From a virus, in the IMG/VR virus record IMGVR_UViG_3300028895_000881, positions 1 to 64,000 of that record: a stretch of DNA of 64,000 nucleotides; one strand, written 5' to 3'. The notes under the pieces were generated by a model that was not told the origin of the DNA, ran no database searches, and was given only the letters and a program-made list of their open reading frames with translations. Position numbers and translations under genes: made by a program. Of the stretch, positions 1 through 7,421 are shown piece after piece (the first letter of the stretch is position 1; every line of letters begins with the position of its first letter).

Positions 1-96
1 GACGAACGGCTCCCAGTAGGGCTGCCCTCTGTTGATGTCGTTCAGGAACGTGGCGATCTTCCGCCCGACCCGTGCCTTTCCCCCGAGGTATCGCAT
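1..96 (-). CDS. Dam-like adenine-N6 DNA methyltransferase, N-terminal fragment
   Basis: Only the first 32 codons lie in the window; the gene runs off the left edge. The protein starts MRYLGGKARVGRKIA and reaches YWEPF at residues 27-31. This is how D12-class (Dam-type) enzymes begin: a short LGGK segment contacts S-adenosylmethionine and is followed by an EPF-x-G motif I. The ATG at 96 has a GGGAGG ribosome-binding site four bases upstream. The product would methylate adenine in phage DNA, either against host restriction or to mark replication. It has its own promoter about 100 bases upstream, so it need not be co-transcribed with the ubiquitin-like/JAB genes. The family call rests on the N-terminus alone. 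Confidence 0.75.
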   Translation of the reverse strand, partial: MRYLGGKARVGRKIATFLNDINRGQPYWEPFV

Positions 97-198
97 CAAT
101 CCTCCCTCTCGACGCCTTGCGTCTCCCAGTAGTCCGCGAGCGCGTTCCTCGTACCGAGCCACCAGAGTGTTCAGGTCAAGACCTTCGGACACCGTCTA

Positions 199-227
199 AT
201 CGTAGACCAAACGGTGTCTTTGATCAA
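199..227 (-). promoter_or_regulatory. Sigma70-type promoter with overlapping inverted repeat, upstream of the Dam-like gene
   Basis: On the minus strand TTGATC (227-222) and TACGAT (204-199) are separated by 17 bases. An inverted repeat GACACCGT-N15-ACGGTGTC (about 190-219) covers the spacer and -10 box and could be an operator. Because it sits just after the ubiquitin-like gene stop codon it could also act as a weak terminator, although no T-tract follows. The leader to the Dam ATG would be about 95 bases. Confidence 0.5.
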
Positions 228-481
228 CACCCGAATGGGGTTTTAGGTCTGATCTGAATTAAATTGAACTCCCGCTGCTCGTTGGCCGAGAAGCGGTCCA
301 CGACGAAGTCCGAGAAGTCCGGGTTGGCGTTCGCCGGGATACCCGGAACGGAACCGTTGGCCACGGCCTCGGTCACCATCGCGCGGATGTCGTTGTCGGT
401 GGAGTCGTAGAAGACCGGGTCCGGAAGGTCCCCGTTCTCCCCCATGTAGGTGATGTTCACACGTGCCTGTGTCTCGTCCAT
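224..481 (-). CDS. Ubiquitin-like beta-grasp protein (phage Ubl)
   Basis: This 85-residue protein begins MDETQARVNITYMGENGD and ends FNLIQIRPKTPFGC. The layout matches the small ubiquitin-like proteins found beside JAB peptidases in bacterial and phage conjugation-like operons: an N-terminal beta-hairpin (VNITYMGENGDLPDPV), a helix (residues about 30-41), a VVDRF strand and a C-terminal RPK-x-PFG tail. The last two residues are Gly-Cys, so removing one residue would expose a C-terminal glycine, the form needed for conjugation. The JAB gene lies 30 bases upstream in the same operon. AAGGAG precedes the ATG with good spacing. No E1 or E2 gene is recognisable in the window. The family call is pattern recognition from short motifs. 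Confidence 0.55.
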   Translation of the reverse strand: MDETQARVNITYMGENGDLPDPVFYDSTDNDIRAMVTEAVANGSVPGIPANANPDFSDFVVDRFSANEQREFNLIQIRPKTPFGC

Positions 482-511
482 TTTCGTTTCTCCTTGAGGT
501 CTTCGGAGTTT

Positions 512-904
512 TTACTCCGTGATGGAAAGAATGTGCTTGTCTGAGTACGTCCTGAGCTTGTCGGCCCACTCCGGAACGCCGTCTACGACGAACGAACCGT
601 ACTTGTACTTGTCTGGGCCTTCGTAGTTCAGACCGATCATGTGGCTCGAGCTGGTGATCCACCAGGTGAGTCGGCGCCCCAGTCCGAGCTCGACGCCCGA
701 GAAGGTAGTGAGGTCGGTCCACGAAGGACCCGGCACCCCACTACCGGGATGGCTGTGAGCGAACCCCAGGAAAGGTTCCCTGCGATGAGCCCACAGAACA
801 TCCCAGAGAACACGGCTGTCAGGAAGACTGCCGCCGGACCTCCCCTCGGGGAGGTGCCAGTAGATCGGACCGTTTCCGGTAACGACTACGCCCGTCTCGA
901 TCAT
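512..904 (-). CDS. JAB/MPN-domain metallopeptidase (JAMM motif)
   Basis: The 130-residue protein contains GFAHSHPGSGVPGPSWTD (residues 47-64). The zinc ligands would be H50, H52 and D64, with S61 and an upstream Glu (E20 is a candidate) completing a JAMM centre. The spacing after HSH is one residue longer than the textbook HxHx7SxxD motif. JAB enzymes cut isopeptide bonds or trim ubiquitin-like precursors. Its position directly before the ubiquitin-like gene suggests it matures or removes that protein; the alternative is a tail-assembly peptidase of the phage lambda K type, but no NlpC/P60 domain is present. The ATG at 904 overlaps the stop of the preceding HNH gene as ATGA. Confidence 0.75.
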   Translation of the reverse strand: MIETGVVVTGNGPIYWHLPEGRSGGSLPDSRVLWDVLWAHRREPFLGFAHSHPGSGVPGPSWTDLTTFSGVELGLGRRLTWWITSSSHMIGLNYEGPDKYKYGSFVVDGVPEWADKLRTYSDKHILSITE

Positions 905-1488
905 CGCTTCCCCCGCTTTTCCTGGTAGGGGACGCGAGGAATCGCGTCGAGAGTGCCGACAAGAGCCTCGTTGGCAGCCCGTACCTCGGGAGCGATGTGC
1001 TTGGACACCTTGAGGTAGTAGGGATGCTTGAGCCAGTCGGCGTACTGCATGTTGCCGCGAGTCTTGTTGCACTTGCGGCAGGCAGCGACGAGGTTCTCTT
1101 CGGTCTGCGGGCCACCTTCCTCCCAAAGGACGAGGTGGTCCACGGTGAGGGGGACCTTGTCCGCACCGCAGTAGCGGCAGGTGTACCCGTCGCGTCGGAA
1201 GACGTTCCAGGACACACCCTGCTCCACGGTGCGCTGGCACTTGCGAGCCACCGCCTTGTAGAGCTTGCCGTCCTTGGCCTTGGCCAGCACCTCGGTCTCG
1301 ACCAGGTCCGACTGACGGATGAGAGCTTGGAACTCTTCCGTGGTCGGGTGGAGAACGTGCACGTCCCCTTCGTGCTCCCCGAACTCAGGGAACACGACGA
1401 CGTAGGTGCCGCCCTTTCCGGCCCATACGCCGCCCACGAGGAGCACCTCGTGCCCCACGCTCATCAGGTCGAATTCCTTGAATTCCAT
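901..1488 (-). CDS. HNH endonuclease
   Basis: The 195-residue protein carries a classic HNH nuclease domain: FRRDGYTCRYCG, then VDHLVLWEEGG and ENLVAACRKCNKTRGN. Two CxxC pairs bind a structural zinc, and DH plus the downstream N form the metal-dependent cutting site. The N-terminal 90 residues are a separate domain of unknown role. The start at 1488 overlaps the preceding stop as TGATG and its own stop overlaps the JAB gene, so it is fully embedded in the operon. It may be a homing endonuclease that landed here or a working part of the operon; the tight overlaps on both sides slightly favour long residence. Confidence 0.85.
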   Translation of the reverse strand: MEFKEFDLMSVGHEVLLVGGVWAGKGGTYVVVFPEFGEHEGDVHVLHPTTEEFQALIRQSDLVETEVLAKAKDGKLYKAVARKCQRTVEQGVSWNVFRRDGYTCRYCGADKVPLTVDHLVLWEEGGPQTEENLVAACRKCNKTRGNMQYADWLKHPYYLKVSKHIAPEVRAANEALVGTLDAIPRVPYQEKRGKR

Positions 1489-2015
1489 CAGACGGGTTCC
1501 TTTCTTTCTACTTCCCGCACGCTCACGCCCGGAGGAAGCAGCGCGTCGGGCCGCTCGAAGTGCCACCCGAACAGGGGGAAGGACGCCTCCAGCTCTCGGA
1601 TTTCGATCGTCGAGGGAACCTGGCCCGCGACGCGCTTCGGGATGATCTCGATGATCCTCCCGACAGGACGCTGCTCCTGTTGGAACATGACCACGATGCT
1701 GTTGTGGTCGAACATGGCTCGCTTGGCGTAGAGGTCGATCCAGACCGGAGCGAGGGCGTCCACGAAGCAGTCGACACTTGAGTAATTCCCTACCGAACCC
1801 CAGGTGTACATGTCGCCCCGAGGTCCTACGGCGACTCCTTTCCCTTCGGCCGCGTGCTCCAGCATCCTCAGTGCGTCTCGGTCGAAACCCTCCCGCTCGT
1901 CGTCGAGCCCGTCCGCGAGTGCTTTCATGCGCGACACATACTCGACCGCGAGCTCGCGCAGAATCTTGGCGTTCTTCACCTCAAATTGGACACTGATGTT
2001 GCAGTCGAAGCTCAT
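1488..2015 (-). CDS. Hypothetical protein in the Ubl/JAB operon
   Basis: A 175-residue protein that I do not recognise. It is acidic to neutral, soluble and without membrane segments. The N-terminal third is helical (KILRELAVEYVSRMKALADGL); the rest looks like mixed beta structure with TWGSVGNYSSVDCF and a run IIEIIPKRV. The ATG at 2015 overlaps the preceding stop as ATGA and the gene ends in TGATG with the HNH gene. Its fixed place between the two endonucleases and the JAB gene makes it a candidate partner of the ubiquitin-like system, but nothing in it matches an E1 (no GxGxxG) or a clear E2 catalytic signature. Confidence 0.75.
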   Translation of the reverse strand: MSFDCNISVQFEVKNAKILRELAVEYVSRMKALADGLDDEREGFDRDALRMLEHAAEGKGVAVGPRGDMYTWGSVGNYSSVDCFVDALAPVWIDLYAKRAMFDHNSIVVMFQQEQRPVGRIIEIIPKRVAGQVPSTIEIRELEASFPLFGWHFERPDALLPPGVSVREVERKEPV

Positions 2016-2824
2016 TCACCTTTTCTCTTTCGTAAAGCCTGTTCGGCAGGCCAGCCTTTCAGCAGCCGGTAGTGGATGGTGGTGCGGCTCAGGCCGGTTT
2101 CCTCGGCCCACGCCGCCATGCACTGTGTTTTCCCGAAGGCTGTAATCATGCGGTTGTTGCGACGATTACGGGCCTGTTCCTTGCGAGTTGCCCACCGGAC
2201 ATTTCCGGGTTCGTAGTGACCATCAATGTTAATCCGGTCGATCGTATGAAGAGGCGTAGGCGGGTTGCCCATGTATTCCAAAAACGTTGAGAAGGAGGAA
2301 ACCCATGACTCGTGAATTCTGATGCCACGCCCCCCGTATTTTTCGTAGCCCATCGCATGAGGATTCAGGCACCGTTCCTTCATCGCGTGCCATGAGTTCC
2401 ACGCAGGAGTATTCCAACCTCCGTGGACCGTCGCTGTCTCTCGAAGGGATTCGGCGGCCGTTTCCCGGTTTAGACAGCCGCAAGATTTCGTCTTCTCAGC
2501 GACGAGATCGTATTTCCATACCCACTTTTCGGCTCCACAGGAGCATTTGCACAGCACCCATTGACGCTCAGACCGGACTACAGTGAGACGGTAAAACACC
2601 AATCCGGGCGCGAGCGCGACTTCTTCTGAATGTTTTTTCCACTTCTCTTGTAAATTCTGGCGTCGCAGACACCCGCAAGATTTCGTAGCTTTGGTGACCA
2701 AGTTATGGCGTCGAAACGTCTTCTTGGTTCCGCATTCGCAGAGGCATTCGACCTCCTTGTATCCCTTATCTTCGATGACGGTTAGACGACCGAAGCGTTC
2801 TCCTTTCCTCAAACGTGACGCCAT
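2012..2824 (-). CDS. HNH homing endonuclease with duplicated N-terminal zinc modules
   Basis: The 270-residue protein starts with two copies of a CxCG...SCGCL module (residues about 8-55 and 72-118), a DNA-binding arrangement common in phage HNH homing endonucleases. A nuclease core follows: WHAMKERCLNPHAMGYEKYGGRGI, then TIDRINIDGHYEPGNVRWAT and RNRRNNR. A C-terminal helix-turn-helix-like segment (MAAWAEETGLSRTTIHYRLL) probably contributes to site recognition. The start lies 16 bases inside the end of the upstream gene, an overlap typical of inserted homing genes that have settled into an operon. Both cutting and mobility are inferred from the family. Confidence 0.9.
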   Translation of the reverse strand: MASRLRKGERFGRLTVIEDKGYKEVECLCECGTKKTFRRHNLVTKATKSCGCLRRQNLQEKWKKHSEEVALAPGLVFYRLTVVRSERQWVLCKCSCGAEKWVWKYDLVAEKTKSCGCLNRETAAESLRETATVHGGWNTPAWNSWHAMKERCLNPHAMGYEKYGGRGIRIHESWVSSFSTFLEYMGNPPTPLHTIDRINIDGHYEPGNVRWATRKEQARNRRNNRMITAFGKTQCMAAWAEETGLSRTTIHYRLLKGWPAEQALRKRKGE

Positions 2825-3744
2825 ACAACCAGCTTGCCTTCTCTCACGGCTTGCCGGACAATAGCAGGGAGACTCTCCAAAGTAAAATAGGTGTCGCCCT
2901 TTTCACCCGTGTGATGATCAACGAGACAGATGCCTGCATCAACGATCTGGAGGTTGGTATCGCACACGCACTCGAGGCGCTGTCCATCGACGCGGTACTT
3001 GACGATCCATTCATTCCCACGACGACCTTTTCGGTGGTCGAGGTACTGGGCGCCTCCGACTTGAAGGGCAGCCCTGGCGGCTTCGGTGAAGTCACCTGAA
3101 TGAGCCATCTCGCGGCGAAGTGCTCCGTCGCCAAGCTTCTCCATGAGCTCCTTGCGACGACGCTCCTTCTCCCGACGTGCGGCCTCTTCGGCACGACGAC
3201 GGGCAATCTCCTGACGACGCAGTTCAGCCTGCTCCCGCTGGTACTTCTCCATACGGAAGGCAGCGTCCAGCGCCGGCACGACGCCAGGAATGGTGTGTAC
3301 CTCGTCCTTCTGGTCGAAGTAAGCTTCCATGACCTCGTCCTCGGGACCGAGCGGGAAATCCTGCTCGGCGAAGATCAGCGGTCCCTCCGGGTAGATCCGT
3401 CCGGCTCGCACACGCGAGAACCGGTCGAGCTCCTCGGGAAGGGCGAACACCTTCTCCGAGTAGGCCACGATCTTGGCCGGATCGGGATCGATTCGGGTGT
3501 CGTCGGGGACCAGACGGTCCCCGACGAGGTATCCACTGACCTGGCCCTTGATGAGCTCAGGGACCGGGTCAGCCGACTGAGGATCCTTGGCGGTCTTGCC
3601 TTCGAGGGTGAAGGTGTACCAGCCAAACTCCCGTGGGCGAGTCTTGAGCTTGAACACTCGAAACTCGGAGTGGAGAGACCTACCTCCCGTCCAAGGAAGC
3701 GTTACCGTCTCCTCTTCAGTTGTGAGTAGGTCTCTCCATCCCAT
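2809..3744 (-). CDS. Hypothetical protein with central coiled coil
   Basis: A 311-residue protein of unknown function. Residues about 1-160 look globular; 165-205 form a strongly charged helix (Glu/Arg/Lys-rich, probably coiled coil); 235-311 form a small beta-rich domain containing LECVC and GICLVDHHTGEKGD. It begins 11 bases after the Ro60-like gene ends and is almost certainly co-transcribed with it. A GAGGTG ribosome-binding site precedes the ATG. The C-terminal domain has cysteines at 259, 261 and 273. Being next to Ro60 and upstream of the Ubl/JAB pair, it could act with either; I cannot choose. Confidence 0.7.
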   Translation of the reverse strand: MGWRDLLTTEEETVTLPWTGGRSLHSEFRVFKLKTRPREFGWYTFTLEGKTAKDPQSADPVPELIKGQVSGYLVGDRLVPDDTRIDPDPAKIVAYSEKVFALPEELDRFSRVRAGRIYPEGPLIFAEQDFPLGPEDEVMEAYFDQKDEVHTIPGVVPALDAAFRMEKYQREQAELRRQEIARRRAEEAARREKERRRKELMEKLGDGALRREMAHSGDFTEAARAALQVGGAQYLDHRKGRRGNEWIVKYRVDGQRLECVCDTNLQIVDAGICLVDHHTGEKGDTYFTLESLPAIVRQAVREGKLVVWRHV

Positions 3745-3755
3745 GGTGTTTCACC

Positions 3756-5639
3756 TCATGCCCAGGCCGGCTTCGTGAGAAGGTCGGTCTGGATGATCTG
3801 GTCGATGAGGGTGACGCGAGGCGCACGCGCCTGCTTGGCCACACCGACCGGGGTTGCAGCGATCAGAGTCCGGAGGGTCCGGGGGATCGCGTAGGGGTCG
3901 TCGAACGTACGCTCGTCGATCATGACGCAGGGGATGCCAAGGTTGGCAGCCGTCTGCCGCACTGCCGTGGTCTCGTAACGAGCTGCACGCCAGGCTGCCG
4001 CACCACCCTGAGCGGTGGTCTTGAGGAAGGCGAAGGCGACCGGGTTGATGCCCGAGTTGCGGACCTGAGCCTCGAAGGTGCGCTGCTGCTCCTCGTCTCC
4101 GATGAACAGGAAGAGCGCGTCCTCATCCTCCTTGGGCTTGTACTGCGAGAGCACCCAGACACCGGCACCGTAGTCGGTACCACCGCCCGCCCGGATTCCC
4201 CGGAAAGATGCCTCGACACCCTTGGTGGACGTGTTCTTGATCGTGACCTCACGGCCAGCGGTGTTGAACACCGAGACGTGGAGCTGCTCCTTCGGGATCG
4301 ACATGAGCAGCTTCGCGATCAGCGGCTTGGCCGCCTCGAGAGCCCCCTGCATCGACGCAGAGATGTCGATGATGACGTAGAGCCGCAGACCACGGATGAC
4401 CTCCTCGACAGCCTTCTGAGCCGCCTTGTCGGCGCCCGTCTCCAGCTTCTCCTTGAGCTCCTTCGAGCGGACGTTGCGGGCGATGTTGGCCGCACGCATG
4501 TCCTCTGCACGAGAGATTGCTCCCTCGAGGCGCTCACGGATGTCCTGGACCTTGAGCAGACCGAGCTCCTCGATGGTCGGGGTCAGGATGATGAGATCCT
4601 TGTCCGACATCGATCCCGCCTCGATGGCCGCAGCCATGATGGCACGAGTCACTCCCGGCTTCGACGGAAGCAGACCAACGATCCGCTTCCAGTTCGGCTT
4701 GGTCTTCTCGATCAGCTCGCAGATCTCCTGCTCGCTCATGCCCTCCCACGACTCGGCGGCCTTGACCGCCTTGCCGATGGCCATCTCACGACGACCGTCA
4801 TCGGACTGCTTCTGCTTCCAGCGAAGGATCTCGAAGAACTTGTCCGAAGTCGGCTTGTAGCCGATGCGACGAGCCAGGGCCATGACCGTGGTACGGAAAC
4901 CCGCCTTGACGAGACCCTCGAGCATCTTCGGGTTCTCCTCGCGGTACCGCAGCCACTTCTCGACCGCCTTGGGCCAACGACCGAGGAACGGACGCTTGGC
5001 CGACTTGCCGAACCCGAGGTCCCGGTTGATCTTCGCGATCTCCGGCAGCATCAGCACGTCGTAGATCCGAAGCAGAAGCTTCGGGTTGAGATCGCGCCCC
5101 TTCTGCTGGATGAGGCACATGGCCTCACCCACCTCACGGTAGTCGTCATCGTCGAACAGGTGCTCACCGCCGTCCATGACCGGGTCGCCCTTGCGGGACT
5201 GCACGAGCATGAATGCTGCGAGCACGACCTTGAGGTCACGGTGCTCCTGCTTGAAGGCGTACGAAGCCCACCGAGCTGCGAACTCGTTGTCGAGCTCCCA
5301 GACCGTTGCGACCTGCTTGTAGAACCAGACCGCCACCTCGGTGAACAGGCCACTCTTCCGGTAGAGCCCGACATCGGTGCGTCCGTTCTTGACGCGACCG
5401 TCGCCGTTCATCGTACCGATGACCGTGCGCACGCTCTTCCGCCCCTGCTTGGTCAGGCGCATGACGGTCTTGGTGCCGTCCTCCTCGACCTTGTGGGTGA
5501 CCGGCTCCCACCGTACACCAGTGACGGTGCGACGGTCGGGCACGACCACGCCAGGGCGGTTGTGAACCATGTGGTCCTGGTGGGCCAGAAGAGACTGGAT
5601 GATGGTCTCTGCGGGTCCGAGTGTTTCCTTGTTCTCCAT
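3756..5639 (-). CDS. Ro60-like TROVE/VWA-domain protein
   Basis: The 627-residue protein has a long helical N-terminal region (about 1-410) consistent with a TROVE HEAT-repeat ring and a C-terminal von Willebrand A domain (about 418-627) with an intact MIDAS site DISAS (D425, S427, S429). This is the Ro60/Rsr architecture: the ring binds misfolded or fragmentary RNA, and small Y RNAs bind its outside and can tether it to PNPase. Ro60 homologues are known in some bacteria and mycobacteriophages. I chose the ATG at 5639 because residues upstream are low-complexity and encoded in the repeat-bearing leader. The gene heads the operon leading to the Ubl/JAB pair. VWA is certain; TROVE is judged from pattern, and a MoxR-associated VWA protein is the main alternative. 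Confidence 0.65.
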   Translation of the reverse strand: MENKETLGPAETIIQSLLAHQDHMVHNRPGVVVPDRRTVTGVRWEPVTHKVEEDGTKTVMRLTKQGRKSVRTVIGTMNGDGRVKNGRTDVGLYRKSGLFTEVAVWFYKQVATVWELDNEFAARWASYAFKQEHRDLKVVLAAFMLVQSRKGDPVMDGGEHLFDDDDYREVGEAMCLIQQKGRDLNPKLLLRIYDVLMLPEIAKINRDLGFGKSAKRPFLGRWPKAVEKWLRYREENPKMLEGLVKAGFRTTVMALARRIGYKPTSDKFFEILRWKQKQSDDGRREMAIGKAVKAAESWEGMSEQEICELIEKTKPNWKRIVGLLPSKPGVTRAIMAAAIEAGSMSDKDLIILTPTIEELGLLKVQDIRERLEGAISRAEDMRAANIARNVRSKELKEKLETGADKAAQKAVEEVIRGLRLYVIIDISASMQGALEAAKPLIAKLLMSIPKEQLHVSVFNTAGREVTIKNTSTKGVEASFRGIRAGGGTDYGAGVWVLSQYKPKEDEDALFLFIGDEEQQRTFEAQVRNSGINPVAFAFLKTTAQGGAAAWRAARYETTAVRQTAANLGIPCVMIDERTFDDPYAIPRTLRTLIAATPVGVAKQARAPRVTLIDQIIQTDLLTKPAWA

Positions 5640-5654
5640 GGTTGGCTTTCTCGT

Positions 5655-5723
5655 TTCGTGAAAAGTAGAGCACTCGGGCTCAGCCGTTGTACTCCACGAG
5701 GGTTGGTTGCGTTCGTGAAAAGT
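5655..5723. repeat. 12-bp direct repeat in the leader of the Ro60-like gene
   Basis: TTCGTGAAAAGT occurs at 5655-5666 and again at 5712-5723 in the same orientation, 57 bases apart, just before the Ro60-like start codon. On the transcribed strand it reads ACTTTTCACGAA. The spacing would suit an activator or repressor site; no clear -10/-35 pair was found here. Confidence 0.4.
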
Positions 5724-5790
5724 CAGAGAGAGGCGGTAAAAGGCGCTGAGGGGCCGTTTAGCGGCGTGGGGGAGTTGATCCCCGGGCACG

Positions 5791-5822
5791 AAAAAGCCCG
5801 TCAGCCATGAGGCTCGACGGGC
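5791..5822 (-). terminator. Rho-independent terminator after the HNH gene
   Basis: On the minus strand GCCCGTCGAGCC-tcat-GGCTGACGGGC is followed directly by TTTTT. It is a strong hairpin with a U-tract 26 bases after the stop of the HNH gene at 5848. It separates the tRNA transcription unit from the Ro60 operon. Confidence 0.85.
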
Positions 5823-5847
5823 CGAAGACCGTACGTCGAGCTGAAGG

Positions 5848-6594
5848 TTAGCCGGCGTCGGCTCCTTCGATGGAATTGGAAAGGCTGGTGGAGAGGGTCT
5901 CCCTGTGGGGGAGCCTCACGGCGCGAAGCACTTTCTCCACAGCCGCTCGGTCTGGCGCGTCCAAAGCATCGTTCCCAAACTCCCAGTGGTGGGTCGGGCA
6001 CAGAGCCACCAAATTAGCAACGGCATTAATCTCCGAGATCAATGCCTCGTCAGGGAAGTCCGCCACGTCTCTGACGTGGCACACTTGGACGTGTTTGTGA
6101 TATTGGCAGACGGCACACTTTTGCGGGCGTCCGTTTTTCCGGTACGCTTCGCGGGCAAGCTGTCGGATGGTGCTATTAGCTGACTGCCAATTTTTGGAGC
6201 GCGCGTATAGCTCTCCTTTGGTTCGACGCGGAGTTTTGGCTCGCCGTGAAGCGAGCCCCGGCAAACATCGGTCGCAAATTTTCCGGTCGTAGCGTCCTTT
6301 TTTCCGATTTTTGCGCCGGGGTTTTTCATGCTCGCTTTTGCATTCGGTGCAGATGAATGTCGCATCGTTGGAGCCGTGTCGAGAGACCCCACGGTTGTTG
6401 AAGGCCGCTGCACAGCTTCGGTCACAAAATTTCTTCCGACGAACCTCAGCTACCTTTTTTCCCTCGGGCACTGGAATGACCGAGGCGCAGTGGCGGCAAT
6501 GTTGAGGGTTGGCGTAGTACCGAGTCAGAGCTTTTTCGCGGCTCTTCTTGGCTGAAGCACGACCTCCTGCTTGTTGGGCTTTTAACGTCGGCAC
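5848..6594 (-). CDS. HNH endonuclease
   Basis: The 248-residue protein carries three zinc-binding modules: CRHC...FCDRSC, CTEC...CDRC and CAVCQYHK. A nuclease core follows with QVCHVRDVADFPDE and NLVALCPTHHWEFGND. The N-terminal FCDRSCAAAF ribbon is shared with the HNH gene at 7708, so the two are probably relatives. The start is a GTG at 6594 with only a weak ribosome-binding site. It sits between the tRNA array and a strong terminator and could be expressed from the tRNA transcript. Function as a homing or nicking enzyme is inferred from the family. Confidence 0.85.
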   Translation of the reverse strand: MPTLKAQQAGGRASAKKSREKALTRYYANPQHCRHCASVIPVPEGKKVAEVRRKKFCDRSCAAAFNNRGVSRHGSNDATFICTECKSEHEKPRRKNRKKGRYDRKICDRCLPGLASRRAKTPRRTKGELYARSKNWQSANSTIRQLAREAYRKNGRPQKCAVCQYHKHVQVCHVRDVADFPDEALISEINAVANLVALCPTHHWEFGNDALDAPDRAAVEKVLRAVRLPHRETLSTSLSNSIEGADAG

Positions 6595-6630
6595 CTGTTT
6601 ATGTTAGTGGGTGTGGGGGTCGAAAACAAG

Positions 6631-6706
6631 TACCGGGGATGGGATTTGAACCCATGAAATCTCCGGCTTATGAGGCCGGCGCCTTACCTGACTTGGCTAC
6701 CCCGGT
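6631..6706 (-). tRNA. tRNA-Met (CAT)
   Basis: Acceptor ACCGGGG/CCCCGGT pairs fully; the anticodon stem-loop is CCGGC-CTCATAA-GCCGG and the T-arm is ATGGG-TTCAAAT-CCCAT. No CCA is encoded. A CAT anticodon can also mean tRNA-Ile2 after lysidine modification, so elongator Met versus Ile is unresolved. Confidence 0.85.
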
Positions 6707-6710
6707 GTGG

Positions 6711-6784
<74 letters not shown>

Positions 6785-6810
6785 TCATGTGTTTGGAAGT
6801 TTCTTGGTGG

Positions 6811-6886
6811 TGGACGTAGATGGATTTGAACCATCGACCTTTCGCTTATCAGGCGAACGCTACTAACCAGGCTGAGCTATACGTCC
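6811..6886 (-). tRNA. tRNA-Ile (GAT), canonical copy
   Basis: Acceptor GGACGTA/TACGTCC, anticodon stem-loop TTCGC-CTGATAA-GCGAA, T-arm GATGG-TTCAAAT-CCATC, A73 and an encoded CCA. The body resembles ordinary bacterial Ile-GAT. Confidence 0.95.
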
Positions 6887-6901
6887 AGGATGAGTTGTTG
6901 G

Positions 6902-6975
6902 TCGGCCCGGGAGGGATTGAACCTCCGACCTCCGCTTTATCAGAGCGGCGTCCTAACCAACTAGACCACGGGCCG
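6902..6975 (-). tRNA. tRNA-Ile (GAT), divergent second copy
   Basis: Seven-pair acceptor CGGCCCG/CGGGCCG, anticodon stem-loop CCGCT-CTGATAA-AGCGG, T-arm GGAGG-TTCAATC-CCTCC, A73 and an encoded CCA. The body (GGTCTAGTTGGTTAGGACGC) looks more like a Glu/Asp-type backbone than the first Ile copy, so it is not a simple duplication. Confidence 0.9.
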
Positions 6976-7040
6976 AGCTAATAATGTCGCTAATGTCGCT
7001 TTCGATCTCCATGGTCTCTCTCCTTCCTGTTATTGCTTGG

Positions 7041-7112
7041 TAGTCCCGGTCAGAATCGAACTGACGACTTTCTCCGAGTCAAGAAGACGCTCTACCACTG
7101 AGCTACGGAACT
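7041..7112 (-). tRNA. tRNA-Val (GAC)
   Basis: Acceptor AGTTCCG/CGGGACT, anticodon stem-loop TCTTC-TTGACTC-GGAGA (one G-T pair), T-arm GTCAG-TTCGATT-CTGAC, A73 and an encoded CCA. Confidence 0.85.
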
Positions 7113-7127
7113 ATGGGACTTGTGTGG

Positions 7128-7199
7128 TAGTCCGGGTCGGTATCGAACCGACGACCCTCTCGGTGTAAACGAGACGCTCTCCCACTGAGCTACCGGACT
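7128..7199 (-). tRNA. tRNA-Val (TAC)
   Basis: Acceptor AGTCCGG/CCGGACT, anticodon stem-loop TCTCG-TTTACAC-CGAGA, T-arm GTCGG-TTCGATA-CCGAC, A73 and an encoded CCA. The body is very close to the neighbouring Val-GAC, suggesting local duplication followed by anticodon change. Confidence 0.92.
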
Positions 7200-7206
7200 A
7201 AGATGG

Positions 7207-7282
7207 CGGGGCGTACGGGATTTGAACCCGTGACCTCCTACGTGACAGGCAGGCGTCCTAAACCTGACTAGACCAACGCCCC
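7207..7282 (-). tRNA. tRNA-Asp (GTC)
   Basis: Acceptor GGGGCGT/ACGCCCC, anticodon stem-loop CCTGC-CTGTCAC-GTAGG, T-arm ACGGG-TTCAAAT-CCCGT, discriminator G73 as expected for Asp, and an encoded CCA. Confidence 0.95.
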
Positions 7283-7289
7283 ATGCTGG

Positions 7290-7362
7290 CGGAGCAGACG
7301 GGACTTGAACCCGCGACCTTTCGGCTGACAACCGAGTGCGCTACCAACTGCGCCACTGCTCC
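7290..7362 (-). tRNA. tRNA-Asp (GTC), divergent second copy
   Basis: Acceptor GGAGCAG/CTGCTCC, loop TTGTCAG closed by a TCGG/CCGA stem, T-arm GCGGG-TTCAAGT-CCCGT, G73 and an encoded CCA. The anticodon reads GTC, but the outermost anticodon-stem pair is mismatched and the body differs from the first Asp copy. Confidence 0.85.
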
Positions 7363-7421
7363 GTACAGATCTCGATCATCGCTATCGTCGCTATCCATGG
7401 TTGTCCTCCTTTCGGTGTTGG

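Noticed and set aside
190-219. Phage attachment site
   Set aside because: No integrase gene or tRNA-end identity is present; the inverted repeat overlaps a promoter and is better explained as regulatory.
512-904. Lambda K-like tail assembly peptidase
   Set aside because: No NlpC/P60 domain follows and the gene is far from the structural block; the neighbouring ubiquitin-like gene gives a better context.
4278-5810. Long plus-strand frame opposite the Ro60-like gene
   Set aside because: It mirrors the codon bias of the GC-rich gene on the other strand, has no family features and no ribosome-binding site; the same holds for the long plus-strand frames at 29042-31093 and 52563-56156.
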